The notes under the pieces: model-generated
What the model was told of the DNA's origin: nothing
What the model saw: the letters and a program-made list of their open reading frames with translations, nothing else
Databases searched by the model: none
Made by a program: the position numbers and the translations under genes
Assembly: GCA_938084555.1 (NCBI GenBank)
Contig: CALKFR010000011.1
Coordinates: forward strand, 1-43,379
Direction: 5' to 3'
DNA from: an uncultured Flavobacteriaceae bacterium
Lineage (GTDB): Bacteria; Bacteroidota; Bacteroidia; Flavobacteriales; Flavobacteriaceae
DNA length: 43,379 bases
Part shown: piece after piece, positions 25,718 through 34,161 of the stretch
How positions within the stretch are numbered: position 1 is the stretch's first letter
Layout of the letters: every line of letters starts with the position of its first letter

Positions 25718-26956
25718 TTATTCATCTCTAAGGGCATCTATTGGTTTTACCAATGTAGCCATATAAGCGGGTATTAAGCCTATTAAAGTTCCAAGAACTA
25801 TAAGGATTAAAAATGCAAATAATATGATTGGAATATTCACTGTTGGATTAACTAGAGTAGGATCTGGACCAGAACCTAAAAAATAATCTAACAAATACAA
25901 TACGAAACCTCCAAAAATAATACCTAACATTCCTGCTACAGTTGTTAAAAATACTGACTCAAGAACCACTTGTCTTCTTATTTCAATTGGGGAAGCTCCA
26001 ATCGCACGCCTAATTCCTATTTCTTTGGTACGTTCTTTTACTGTAATCAAGAGAATGTTTCCAATAGCAAATACACCAGCTATAAGAGTGGCTATTCCAA
26101 CAAACCAAGTTAAAAACTGCATACCTGTTAAAAACCCTGTAACTTTTCCAATTTCAACTGCTAAATTAGCACTACCAAAAGCTTTTTTATCTTCTGGATC
26201 TACTTTATGAATATTTTTTAAGGTTAAAAGTAAATCTTGCTCCATTTGTAAAATGTCAACTCCTTCATTTGCTGTAATCATCATCCAACTAATTCTATTT
26301 GCTCTATTAAATACCTGTTGAAAGGTTGTAAATGGAATGTATGCGGCTGAACCATCAAAAGAAATGTTTCCGTTTTTGTATACCCCAACAACTTTGTAAG
26401 ATATATTTCCAATAGTAACCATTTCACCAATTGGTTCCTCATTTTTATCAAATAATTGTTCGTATATCTCCAATTCAATAACACATACTTTTGCTTTTAA
26501 CTTAATATCATTTTCATTTAAAAAACGTCCATAGACTAAATCCTTTTTTTGAACTTTGTCTAAAACGGGTAAGTCTCCTGAAATATTAAAATTTCCTGTT
26601 TTAAAACCTCTAGTTATTGCGCTATTAGATTGGCTTCTTGGAGCAATAAATTTAATTTCTTTGTATTCTCTTTTTAAAATCTCTACATCATTTGTTGTTA
26701 GACGAACACTTCTTCCTTTTTGAAAACCTTTAAAAGGAAGTTCGGTTCTTTGAGACCAAACAAATACACTGTTTGTTGCAAAATCTCCAAAAATATTCTT
26801 AAAATTATTTTCTAAACCTCGAGAAGCACCCAATAAAGTTACTAACAAAAAGATACCCCATAAAACACCTATAATAGTTATTACTGTTCTTGTTTTATTT
26901 TTACGGATTCCTCCATAAATTTCTTGCCAAGTATCTGAATCAAATATAAATTTCAT
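25718..26956 (-). CDS. ABC transporter permease, MacB/FtsX type (second)
   Basis: The 412-residue protein has a membrane helix after the N-terminus (TVITIIGVLWGIFLLVTLLG), a large periplasmic MacB_PCD domain (about 60-240), and a C-terminal three-helix FtsX domain with KERTKEIGIRRAIGASPIEI. It lies 1 nt after the other permease gene, so the two are translated together. The pair likely forms a heterodimer driven by the ATPase at 28193-28894. Substrate unknown; MacAB-type systems export peptides, macrolides or lipoproteins. Confidence 0.92.
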   Translation of the reverse strand: MKFIFDSDTWQEIYGGIRKNKTRTVITIIGVLWGIFLLVTLLGASRGLENNFKNIFGDFATNSVFVWSQRTELPFKGFQKGRSVRLTTNDVEILKREYKEIKFIAPRSQSNSAITRGFKTGNFNISGDLPVLDKVQKKDLVYGRFLNENDIKLKAKVCVIELEIYEQLFDKNEEPIGEMVTIGNISYKVVGVYKNGNISFDGSAAYIPFTTFQQVFNRANRISWMMITANEGVDILQMEQDLLLTLKNIHKVDPEDKKAFGSANLAVEIGKVTGFLTGMQFLTWFVGIATLIAGVFAIGNILLITVKERTKEIGIRRAIGASPIEIRRQVVLESVFLTTVAGMLGIIFGGFVLYLLDYFLGSGPDPTLVNPTVNIPIILFAFLILIVLGTLIGLIPAYMATLVKPIDALRDE

Positions 26957-26957
26957 A

Positions 26958-28190
26958 TTAATCTGCTCTTAAGGCTACAACAGGTTTTATTTGTGATGCT
27001 TTTCTGGCTGGAACTAAAGCAGCTATTAATCCTGAAATAATTAAAACAAAAGTAGCGCCAATTACCAAACCTTGACTAACACTTGGATCTTTAATAAAAT
27101 AATCTCTTTCTAAACTATTCCCTATTAAACTTAAAATATAGGTTCCTAAAGTTAAGCCAAGATATCCAGCTATAGTGGTTATTAATACAGATTCTTGAAC
27201 TACCATTCCAACAATAGAAGAGGGTTTTGCTCCTAAAGCTTTTCGTATACCAAATTCTTTTGTTCTTTCTTTAATAACAAATATCATAATATTACTAATG
27301 CCAATTATTCCTGCTATTAAAGTACCTGAACCTATAAAGACTACAATAAAAAAAAGTGCAATCATAAAATCATCTACTCCTTTTCTACCTTCTGCCATAT
27401 TCCTTACAGATAAAGCACTTTGATCGTCTGGATGAATATCTAGTTTACTTTTCATATCTCTTTCTATAAGATTTCCAAAAGCAATAGCTTCATCGAGATT
27501 TAAATCTTGATTGTAACCAATTCTAATTTGATTTAAATACTCATTATTTCCATATAACTTTTGTGATGTTGTTACTGGTATATATGCGATTCTTTCTTCA
27601 TTATCTCCACCATCATCAGAAAAAACTCCAATAACTTTATAGGATATCCCACCCACATTGACTCGTTTGCCTAATGCTGGTTTTTCTCCAAATAAATCTG
27701 CTTTAATTAATCTACCAATTACTATTACTTTGGAAGATTCATTGATATCTAATTGATTTATATAACGCCCTTCATCAATTATAGTTTTTTCTAAAAATTG
27801 ATGATCAGGATGAACAGCTGTTACACTATAATTATCTTGTTTGTTCTCATATGAAATACTAAAATTTTTAAAAATTCTAGCTGTCATCAAATCTATTTTA
27901 GAATCATATTTATCTGCTAAATAATCGTAATCTGGGTTTTTTAATTGAATTCTTCTACCAGACTGAAGACCTTTAAAGGGTTTGGTGGTTTTCCATACTC
28001 TAACAATCATAGAATTTACTGCATCATCAACAAATGCACCTTCAAAGGTGTTTTTAAGACCGCTTACAATCCCAAATAATAAAGTAAATAACAAAATAGC
28101 AAAGGCTACTGTAAAACCAGACATTACAGAACGTAACTTATTTTTATTTATGCTTTGAAAAATTTCTCTCCAACGATCTAAATCAAACAT
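26958..28190 (-). CDS. ABC transporter permease, MacB/FtsX type (first)
   Basis: The 410-residue protein has the same plan as its neighbour: an N-terminal membrane helix (SGFTVAFAILLFTLLFGIVS), a periplasmic MacB_PCD domain and a C-terminal FtsX domain containing KERTKEFGIRKALGAKPSSI. It starts 2 nt after the ATPase gene and ends 1 nt before the second permease. The two permeases share layout and key motifs but are clearly diverged, consistent with an old duplication into a heterodimeric pump. Confidence 0.92.
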   Translation of the reverse strand: MFDLDRWREIFQSINKNKLRSVMSGFTVAFAILLFTLLFGIVSGLKNTFEGAFVDDAVNSMIVRVWKTTKPFKGLQSGRRIQLKNPDYDYLADKYDSKIDLMTARIFKNFSISYENKQDNYSVTAVHPDHQFLEKTIIDEGRYINQLDINESSKVIVIGRLIKADLFGEKPALGKRVNVGGISYKVIGVFSDDGGDNEERIAYIPVTTSQKLYGNNEYLNQIRIGYNQDLNLDEAIAFGNLIERDMKSKLDIHPDDQSALSVRNMAEGRKGVDDFMIALFFIVVFIGSGTLIAGIIGISNIMIFVIKERTKEFGIRKALGAKPSSIVGMVVQESVLITTIAGYLGLTLGTYILSLIGNSLERDYFIKDPSVSQGLVIGATFVLIISGLIAALVPARKASQIKPVVALRAD

Positions 28191-28192
28191 AG

Positions 28193-28894
28193 TTAAACAG
28201 TTTTAACAGGCTTTCTTTGAACATTAATGGTATCACTTGTAATAATTCCATCTTTTAAACGAACTATACGCTTGGTTTGATCAGCTACCTCCTCTTCGTG
28301 AGTAATCACAAAAACTGTCATTCCTTCATTATTAATATCTTTTAATAAATCCATCACAGAATCTGTAGTTGTAGAATCTAATGCTCCTGTTGGTTCATCT
28401 GCAAGAACAACTTTGGGTTGAGTAACTAACGCTCTAGCAATAGCAACTCGTTGCTTTTGACCTCCAGATAATTCATTTGGTAAATGAGATGCCCAATCTT
28501 TAAGACCAACTTTATCTAAATAATCTAAAGCTATTTTTTGACGTTCTTTTCTTGAAACACCTTTATAATATAATGGTAATGAAACATTTTCTAAGGCAGT
28601 TTTGTAAGAAATTAAATTAAAGGACTGAAAAACAAATCCCAAAAATTTATTTCTGAGAACAGCTCCTTTTTTTTCATTTAAGTTTTTAATTTCTTGTCCA
28701 TTTAAATAATATTCACCCTCATCATGTTCATCTAATAAACCAACAATATTTAATAGGGTTGATTTACCAGACCCTGATGACCCCATAATAGATACAAATT
28801 CACCTTCTTTAATATGAAGATCAATTCCTTTCAAAACATGTAAAGAGTCTTTACCTATTGGATATGACTTGTGAAGGTTCTTAATACGAATCAT
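28193..28894 (-). CDS. ABC transporter ATP-binding protein (MacB/LolD type)
   Basis: The 233-residue ATPase has all motifs: Walker [14 protein letters not shown]-loop FVFQSFNLI, signature LSGGQKQRVAIARAL, Walker B VVLADEPTGALD, and the switch His in VFVITHEEE. Sequence around the signature is typical of the MacB/LolD/FtsE branch. It is the first gene of the operon ATPase-permease-permease-adaptor (28894 down to 24556). No clear -33/-7 pair was found in the 168-nt gap to the divergent gene at 29063. Confidence 0.94.
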   Translation of the reverse strand: MIRIKNLHKSYPIGKDSLHVLKGIDLHIKEGEFVSIMGSSGSGKSTLLNIVGLLDEHDEGEYYLNGQEIKNLNEKKGAVLRNKFLGFVFQSFNLISYKTALENVSLPLYYKGVSRKERQKIALDYLDKVGLKDWASHLPNELSGGQKQRVAIARALVTQPKVVLADEPTGALDSTTTDSVMDLLKDINNEGMTVFVITHEEEVADQTKRIVRLKDGIITSDTINVQRKPVKTV

Positions 28895-29048
28895 TTACGT
28901 TATTATTTTTTCTAAAAGTAGTTAATAGCCATTATTAGCGCTACTAATTTTATGTTAAAACAACTTATTAATTACTAGTTAATATCAATACCTCCATAAG
29001 ACGTTTCTAAAATAAATATGTTACACTAAATTTTAAATTATTAAGCAT

Positions 29049-29056
29049 TATTTTTG
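29049..29056 (+). promoter_or_regulatory. Possible -7 box for the DCC-family gene
   Basis: TATTTTTG matches TAnnTTTG 6 nt before the ATG at 29063; a transcript from it would be almost leaderless. No -33 TTG is found at the expected distance. Confidence 0.3.
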
Positions 29057-29062
29057 CTAAAT

Positions 29063-29491
29063 ATGTATAATCTTATAAATACTATTCCTAAAAACAAAAA
29101 GTTAATTTTATTTGACGGGGTTTGCAACCTATGCAATGATTCTGTCTTACATATAGTCAGAGAGGATAAAAAAGATATATTTTTATTCACTGCACTTCAA
29201 TCAAAAACTGGTAAAAATATAATTAACGAGTTGGGAATCAATATTAATAAAATTGACTCTATAATCTTATATATTCCTGGAGGTAATTACTTTATTAAAT
29301 CTGAGGCAGTTTTCAAAATTGCAAATGAATTTAAAGGTGCTTGGAAAATCATTCAAATATTTAGAATTTTTCCAGTTTTTTTGAATGACTTTTTTTATGA
29401 CCTTATAGCTAGAAACAGATACCGTTGGTTTGGGAAAAAGGAAAAATGTATGATCCCTACTAAAAAATTAAATTCTAAATTTTTACCTTAA
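29063..29491 (+). CDS. DCC family (DUF393) thiol-disulfide oxidoreductase-like protein
   Basis: The 142-residue protein has the DCC-family start KLILFDGVCNLCNDSVLHIV with its D-x-x-C-x-x-C motif, a thioredoxin-like fold, and the late RNRYRWFGKKEKCMIP segment typical of the family. A redox role is assumed from the CxxC; substrates are unknown. The ATG at 29063 is preferred to TTG at 29054, which overlaps a -7-like box. The stop abuts the next ATG (TAAATG), so it is coupled to the HAD phosphatase. Confidence 0.9.
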   Translation: MYNLINTIPKNKKLILFDGVCNLCNDSVLHIVREDKKDIFLFTALQSKTGKNIINELGININKIDSIILYIPGGNYFIKSEAVFKIANEFKGAWKIIQIFRIFPVFLNDFFYDLIARNRYRWFGKKEKCMIPTKKLNSKFLP

Positions 29492-30151
29492 ATGAAATTT
29501 CCAGAAAAATTAAAGTGTGTAATTTTTGATATGGATGGTGTTATTATAGATTCTGAAGAAATTCATAAAAAAGCATATTATGAGATTTTTAATAGTTTAG
29601 GGGTTGATGTTTCAGAAAAACTTTATAAAACTTTAACTGGTTCATCTACGATAAATGCATTTCAGAAGTTAGTGAATCATTTTAATTTAAATGACAACCC
29701 TAAAGAGTTAGTTCTTCAGAAAAGAAAACGTTATGTCAATTACTTTGAAAATGACCCAACATTATCATTGGTTGATGGAGTAAAAGATTTGATTCAATTT
29801 TTTCACAATCATAACTTAATTTTGGTTTTAGCCTCATCATCTGCTATGGTAAATATTAACCGTGTTTTTTCTAGATTTGATTTAAATCAATATTTTACAG
29901 CAAAAATTAGTGGTGCTGATTTAATTGCCTCAAAACCTCATCCAGAAATTTTTGAAAAGGGAGCTATTCTAGGTGGTGTATCAAAAGAACATTGCATTGT
30001 TATTGAAGATTCAGATAATGGAATTAAAGCAGCTAATGATGCAGGAATATTTGCTGTTGGCTATAGAAACCCTTTGGTAAGTGATCAAACTCTAGAAAAT
30101 GCTGATTTAGTAATTGAAAAATTTAGTAAATTAAAAAAATTAATAAACTAG
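29492..30151 (+). CDS. HAD-IA family hydrolase (beta-phosphoglucomutase-like)
   Basis: The 219-residue protein has HAD motif I VIFDMDGVIIDSE, a helical cap (about 20-90), motif II LVLASSSAMVN, motif III Lys in SKPHPEIFEKGA, and motif IV IEDSDNGIKAANDAG. This layout covers sugar-phosphate phosphatases and beta-phosphoglucomutases; the mutase-defining residues cannot be checked by eye. No neighbouring sugar gene narrows it down. Confidence 0.9.
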   Translation: MKFPEKLKCVIFDMDGVIIDSEEIHKKAYYEIFNSLGVDVSEKLYKTLTGSSTINAFQKLVNHFNLNDNPKELVLQKRKRYVNYFENDPTLSLVDGVKDLIQFFHNHNLILVLASSSAMVNINRVFSRFDLNQYFTAKISGADLIASKPHPEIFEKGAILGGVSKEHCIVIEDSDNGIKAANDAGIFAVGYRNPLVSDQTLENADLVIEKFSKLKKLIN

Positions 30152-30209
30152 CATCAAGATGCAGTCAAATGACAATATATTGTATCATTTTTAATACTCA
30201 ACTACTTAA

Positions 30210-30716
30210 ATGAAAATTTGTAACAGCCAAGTTCAGGATATCAACACCATATTTGAACTTTATAAAAATGCCACTAATCTTCAGAAAGAGAAATCTATGA
30301 TTGCTTGGCCAAATTTTGAAAAAAAACTCGTTGAAAAAGAAATTGATGAAAATAGACAGTGGAAACTTATTATTGATGGTCAAATTGCTTGTGTTTGGGC
30401 CACCACTGATTCTGACCCTCAAATTTGGGAAGCTAAGAATAATGATCCTTCAATTTACATTCATAGAATTTCTACTCATCCCAACTTTAGAGGAAGAAAT
30501 TTGGTAAAAAATATTGTAAAATGGGCGATAAAATATGCAATAAAAAGCAATAAAAAATACATAAGAATGGATACTGTTGGTGAAAACATTAAACTTATAT
30601 CTCACTACAAAAAATGTGGATTTGATTTTATAGGCCTATCGAGATTAAAGGAAACATCCAATTTACCTTTTCACTATCAAAACGCGACAGTTAGTTTATT
30701 TCAAATAACTATTTAA
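30210..30716 (+). CDS. GNAT family N-acetyltransferase
   Basis: The 168-residue protein shows the GNAT fold: N-terminal QVQDINTIFELYKNATNLQK, central hairpin with WATTDSDPQIW, the acetyl-CoA loop HRISTHPNFRGRNLVKNIVK (R-x-x-x pattern, with Asn where the consensus Gly usually is), and YKKCGFDFIGLSRL. Substrate unknown. It follows the HAD gene by 58 nt and ends at a very strong hairpin. Confidence 0.83.
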   Translation: MKICNSQVQDINTIFELYKNATNLQKEKSMIAWPNFEKKLVEKEIDENRQWKLIIDGQIACVWATTDSDPQIWEAKNNDPSIYIHRISTHPNFRGRNLVKNIVKWAIKYAIKSNKKYIRMDTVGENIKLISHYKKCGFDFIGLSRLKETSNLPFHYQNATVSLFQITI

Positions 30717-30723
30717 AAAAAAT

Positions 30724-30764
30724 AGTATAAAAAAACTCAAGTTATACTTGAGTTTTTTTATACT
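30724..30764. terminator. Bidirectional terminator between a GNAT gene and typA
   Basis: A perfect 19-bp stem (30724-30742 with 30746-30764) closed by a 3-nt loop, with seven A's on the left arm and seven T's on the right. The core is ACTCAAGT/ACTTGAGT. Confidence 0.92.
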
Positions 30765-30779
30765 GTAAAACACTTTAAT

Positions 30780-32552
30780 TTATGGTCTAAATGAAATCTT
30801 TCTCATTCTCAAACTTTCGGGTGTAACTTCTAAATATTCATCAATTTTGATGTATTCCATACACTCCTCTAAAGAAAAATCAATTTTTGGAGCAATCTTA
30901 ACACTGTCATCTGTTCCAGATGAACGAACATTAGTTAATTTTTTTCCTTTGATTAAATTTACACCTATATCAGTATCCTTACTATTTTCACCTACAACTT
31001 GTCCAATATATATATCTTGGTTTGGATCTATAAAAAAACGGCCTCTATCTTGTAACCTATCTATAGCATAGGCTGTTGCTTTTCCTGCTGCAGATGCTAC
31101 AATAGCACCTTTGATATCCTCTGAAAATTCTCCTTTAAAAGGGCCATATTCAGAAAATCTATGGTTTATAATTGCGGTTCCAGCTGTTGCTGTTAAAATT
31201 TTATTTCGTAAGCCTATAAGGCCTCTAGAAGGTATCGTAAACTCTAAATGTTGAAGATCTCCTTTTGGCTCCATCACTAATAAATCACCTTTTCGTAATG
31301 ATACTAAATTAATGGCCTTAGAAGCAACGTCTTCAGGAACATCTATTGATAAGGTCTCATAAGGTTCCGATTTAACACCATCAATATCTTTAATAATAAC
31401 TTGTGGTCTTCCAACTTGTAACTCATACCCCTCTCTTCGCATTGTTTCAATCAGAACAGATAAATGCAGAACACCACGACCAAATACATTAAATTTATCT
31501 TCTGAATCTGTTGTATCTACTCTAAGAGCAAGGTTCTTTTCCATCTCTTTGAATAATCTATCACGTAAGTGACGAGAAGTCACAAACTTTCCTTCTTTAC
31601 CAAAAAAGGGAGAATTATTTATGGTAAATAACATACTCATAGTGGGTTGATCTACCTCAATTCTGGGTAATGCCTCCGGGTTTTCTAAATCTGCAATAGT
31701 GTCACCGATTTCAAACCCTTCAACTCCAGTAATAGCACAGATATCTCCACTTCTTACTTTTGAGGTTTTGGCTTTTCCCATCCCTTCAAAAACATGTAAT
31801 TCCTTAATTCTAACTTTTTTAGTAGAACCGTCACGTTTACACAACATGTAGTCTTTATTCTCCTCCAAATCTCCTCTAAAAACTCGTCCAATTGCAATCC
31901 TACCTGTAAAAGAAGAAAAATCTAACGAGGTAATTTGCATCTGAGGGGATCCTTCTCTGAAAGGAGCCTGAGGTATAGATTCTATAACAGCATCCAAAAG
32001 ATCTAAAATATTATCTTTAGGAGTTTGCCAATCTGTACTCATCCAACCATTTTTCGCAGAGCCATATATCGTTGTAAAATCTAATTGCTCTTCTGTAGCT
32101 TCAAGAGCAAACATTAAATCAAATACCTTTTCATGAACTAAATCTGGAGTACAATTTTCTTTATCAACCTTATTCACAACTACAATAGGTGTTAACCCTA
32201 ATTCTAGTGCTTTACCTAGTACAAAACGTGTTTGAGGCATCGGTCCTTCAAAAGCGTCAACTAATAATAAAACTCCATCAGCCATTTTTAATACACGTTC
32301 AACTTCACCACCAAAATCGGCATGACCAGGAGTGTCAATTACATTAATTTTTACTCCTTTGTAGTTAACCGATACATTTTTTGATAAAATTGTAATTCCT
32401 CTCTCCCTTTCAAGATCATTGTTATCTAATAATAAATCTTTACGTTCTTTACGATCGTCTAAAATTTTTGCTTGATCTATAATCTTATCTACTAATGTAG
32501 TTTTACCGTGATCTACGTGGGCTATGATGGCAATATTTCTAATTGATTGCAT
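30780..32552 (-). CDS. typA: Translational GTPase TypA/BipA
   Basis: TypA is an EF-G-like ribosome-binding GTPase involved in ribosome assembly and stress or cold adaptation. The 590-residue protein has G1 AHVDHGKTTLVDK, the RERGITI switch I, G3 DTPGHADFGGEVER, G4 VVNKVDKE, the EF-G-like domains III and V, and a BipA-specific C-terminus (IDEYLEVTPESLRMRK). Length is close to E. coli (about 607). ATG at 32552 fits the family start MQSIRNIAIIAH. A -7-like TACTTTTG lies at 32573-32580. Confidence 0.97.
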   Translation of the reverse strand: MQSIRNIAIIAHVDHGKTTLVDKIIDQAKILDDRKERKDLLLDNNDLERERGITILSKNVSVNYKGVKINVIDTPGHADFGGEVERVLKMADGVLLLVDAFEGPMPQTRFVLGKALELGLTPIVVVNKVDKENCTPDLVHEKVFDLMFALEATEEQLDFTTIYGSAKNGWMSTDWQTPKDNILDLLDAVIESIPQAPFREGSPQMQITSLDFSSFTGRIAIGRVFRGDLEENKDYMLCKRDGSTKKVRIKELHVFEGMGKAKTSKVRSGDICAITGVEGFEIGDTIADLENPEALPRIEVDQPTMSMLFTINNSPFFGKEGKFVTSRHLRDRLFKEMEKNLALRVDTTDSEDKFNVFGRGVLHLSVLIETMRREGYELQVGRPQVIIKDIDGVKSEPYETLSIDVPEDVASKAINLVSLRKGDLLVMEPKGDLQHLEFTIPSRGLIGLRNKILTATAGTAIINHRFSEYGPFKGEFSEDIKGAIVASAAGKATAYAIDRLQDRGRFFIDPNQDIYIGQVVGENSKDTDIGVNLIKGKKLTNVRSSGTDDSVKIAPKIDFSLEECMEYIKIDEYLEVTPESLRMRKISFRP

Positions 32553-32572
32553 GCTTACTTTTTTTGAAGTTG

Positions 32573-32580
32573 CAAAAGTA
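32573..32580 (-). promoter_or_regulatory. Possible -7 box for typA
   Basis: TACTTTTG on the minus strand, 20 nt before the typA start, matches TAnnTTTG. No TTG at -33. Confidence 0.38.
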
Positions 32581-32625
32581 GTGTTTTACTTTAAGAGATT
32601 AGATATATTAGTATTAATTTATTAG

Positions 32626-32907
32626 CTATTCATCGTCTCTGAAAGCTGTTGGTAAAATATCAGGAATTAATTTAATTAACAGAGGTAATAATAAAGCCCC
32701 ACCTGGTAACATAAATACTGTAAAAGCTGGAATAGCTTTACATATATCTAATAATTGAATTTTAACTTTTTCTTTTTCTATTTCAGACAATGGAGAATGC
32801 ATAGACTTTTTTATTAAACTAACAGCTTCTTTACTTTCTTTAAGTTCTTTGTCTAAGCGCTTTTTATTTTTTTGAAGGAGATCTTTTATTTCTTCTACAG
32901 TGTTCAT
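32626..32907 (-). CDS. LETM1-like mini membrane protein
   Basis: The 93-residue protein has a charged, helical N-terminus (about 1-50, Lys/Glu-rich) and one hydrophobic stretch (about 57-88) reading IPAFTVFMLPGGALLLPLLI then KLIPDILPTAF. Its pattern of P, VF, P, LLP, KL, P and LP closely follows the core transmembrane segment of the LETM1 family (mitochondrial inner-membrane cation/proton exchange and ribosome-linked proteins). No LETM1 C-terminal domain is present, so it would be a stripped-down form. The gene overlaps proline dehydrogenase by 4 bases and is translationally coupled to it. The relation to LETM1 is my reading of a recalled motif; role unknown. Confidence 0.7.
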   Translation of the reverse strand: MNTVEEIKDLLQKNKKRLDKELKESKEAVSLIKKSMHSPLSEIEKEKVKIQLLDICKAIPAFTVFMLPGGALLLPLLIKLIPDILPTAFRDDE

Positions 32908-34067
32908 TGCAATTTTCTTCTTACTCTTTCTTCTTTAATGAGATTAAGCTCTCTACTAGTTTGCCCTGCTACAGAAGTGTTTTCTTCTGCTCTTCTAATT
33001 AAGTAAGGCATTACATCTCTAACTGGTCCAAAAGGAACATATTTAGCTGTGTTGTAGCCTTCTTTAGCAAGATTAAAGCTAATGTGATCACTCATGCCAT
33101 ATAATTGACCAAACCATAATCGTTGATCAGAGGGGTTAATTTTAAATTGTTTTGCTAAATCTAGTAATAAATAAGAACTCTCTTCATTATGTGTTCCTGC
33201 AAAAAGAGCCATTTTATCGTGTTCCATCATAAATTTTATAGCCTCATTAAAATTTTTATCTGTTGCATTTTTATCATTGCATATAGGTGATGGATAATTA
33301 TTTTCTTTTGCTCTTTCTCTCTCTTTTTCCATGTATGCTCCTCGAACTATCTTTAATCCTATATGATAATTTCCTTTTAAAGCTTTTTGGTGTAATGCTA
33401 TTAAATACTCCATCCTATCATGGCGATACATTTGTAAAGTATTAAAAATAATAGCTTTATTTACATTATACTTTTCCATTAGGCCTTCAACCAACATATC
33501 TGCCGCATCTTGCATCCAACTCTCTTCTGCATCTATTAAAATAGGAACATCATATTTTACAGCTTTATCACATATTTCATAATAACGATTCATAACTTTT
33601 AACCACTCACTTTTTTCTTCATTAGAAAGTGATTTTTTTTCTGTTATTTTTTGATATAAAGAAAAAGGACCAACTCCTGTTGGTTTAAAAACTACAAATG
33701 GAATTGCTTCTTTTTCCTTGGCAAATTCAATATTTTTTAATGTTTTAGCTTTTACAATATCAAATTGTTCCTCTGTCTCTTTTCCCTCTACAGAATAATC
33801 TAAAACTGAATAAACACCATTGCTATACATATTTTCTATATTTGGGATACAATCCTCCTCTGTTACACCTCCACAAAAGTGATCAAATACCGTAGATCGT
33901 ATTAGTCCCTCAACGGGCAAATTAACCTTTAATGCAAAATTTGTTGCTGCCGTACCAATTTTAACCATTGGTTGGCTTTGAATTAATTTAAAGAGAAAGA
34001 AAGCTCTTTCTAGTTCTGAATCCGACTTTAATGAAAAAGCAATTTTTGTGTTATTGAAGAGTTTCAT
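32904..34067 (-). CDS. Proline dehydrogenase
   Basis: This FAD enzyme oxidises proline to pyrroline-5-carboxylate and feeds electrons to the quinone pool. From ATG 34067 the protein has 387 residues, a TIM-barrel ProDH with VLDYSVEGKET, IDAEESWMQDAAD, KIVRGAYMEKERERA, FAGTHNEESS and the flavin/substrate motif PYLIRRAEENTSVAGQ near the C-terminus. It is a standalone ProDH, not the PutA fusion; the dehydrogenase for the next step is not in the window. The in-frame ATG at 34079 would add four residues. A good promoter lies at 34091-34121, and the LETM1-like gene overlaps the 3' end. Confidence 0.93.
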   Translation of the reverse strand: MKLFNNTKIAFSLKSDSELERAFFLFKLIQSQPMVKIGTAATNFALKVNLPVEGLIRSTVFDHFCGGVTEEDCIPNIENMYSNGVYSVLDYSVEGKETEEQFDIVKAKTLKNIEFAKEKEAIPFVVFKPTGVGPFSLYQKITEKKSLSNEEKSEWLKVMNRYYEICDKAVKYDVPILIDAEESWMQDAADMLVEGLMEKYNVNKAIIFNTLQMYRHDRMEYLIALHQKALKGNYHIGLKIVRGAYMEKERERAKENNYPSPICNDKNATDKNFNEAIKFMMEHDKMALFAGTHNEESSYLLLDLAKQFKINPSDQRLWFGQLYGMSDHISFNLAKEGYNTAKYVPFGPVRDVMPYLIRRAEENTSVAGQTSRELNLIKEERVRRKLQ

Positions 34068-34090
34068 TAATTTATACATATATGCGTTAA

Positions 34091-34121
34091 CAAAGATAAC
34101 TACCTAACTTAAATTATTCAA
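34091..34121 (-). promoter_or_regulatory. Bacteroidota sigma-A-type promoter for proline dehydrogenase
   Basis: Minus strand: TTG (complement of 34119-34121), 20-nt spacer, TATCTTTG (complement of 34091-34098), 24 nt before the ATG at 34067. Confidence 0.65.
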
Positions 34122-34161
34122 TATTTTGTAGTTTATTTGTAGTTGAAATATATATGAGTAC

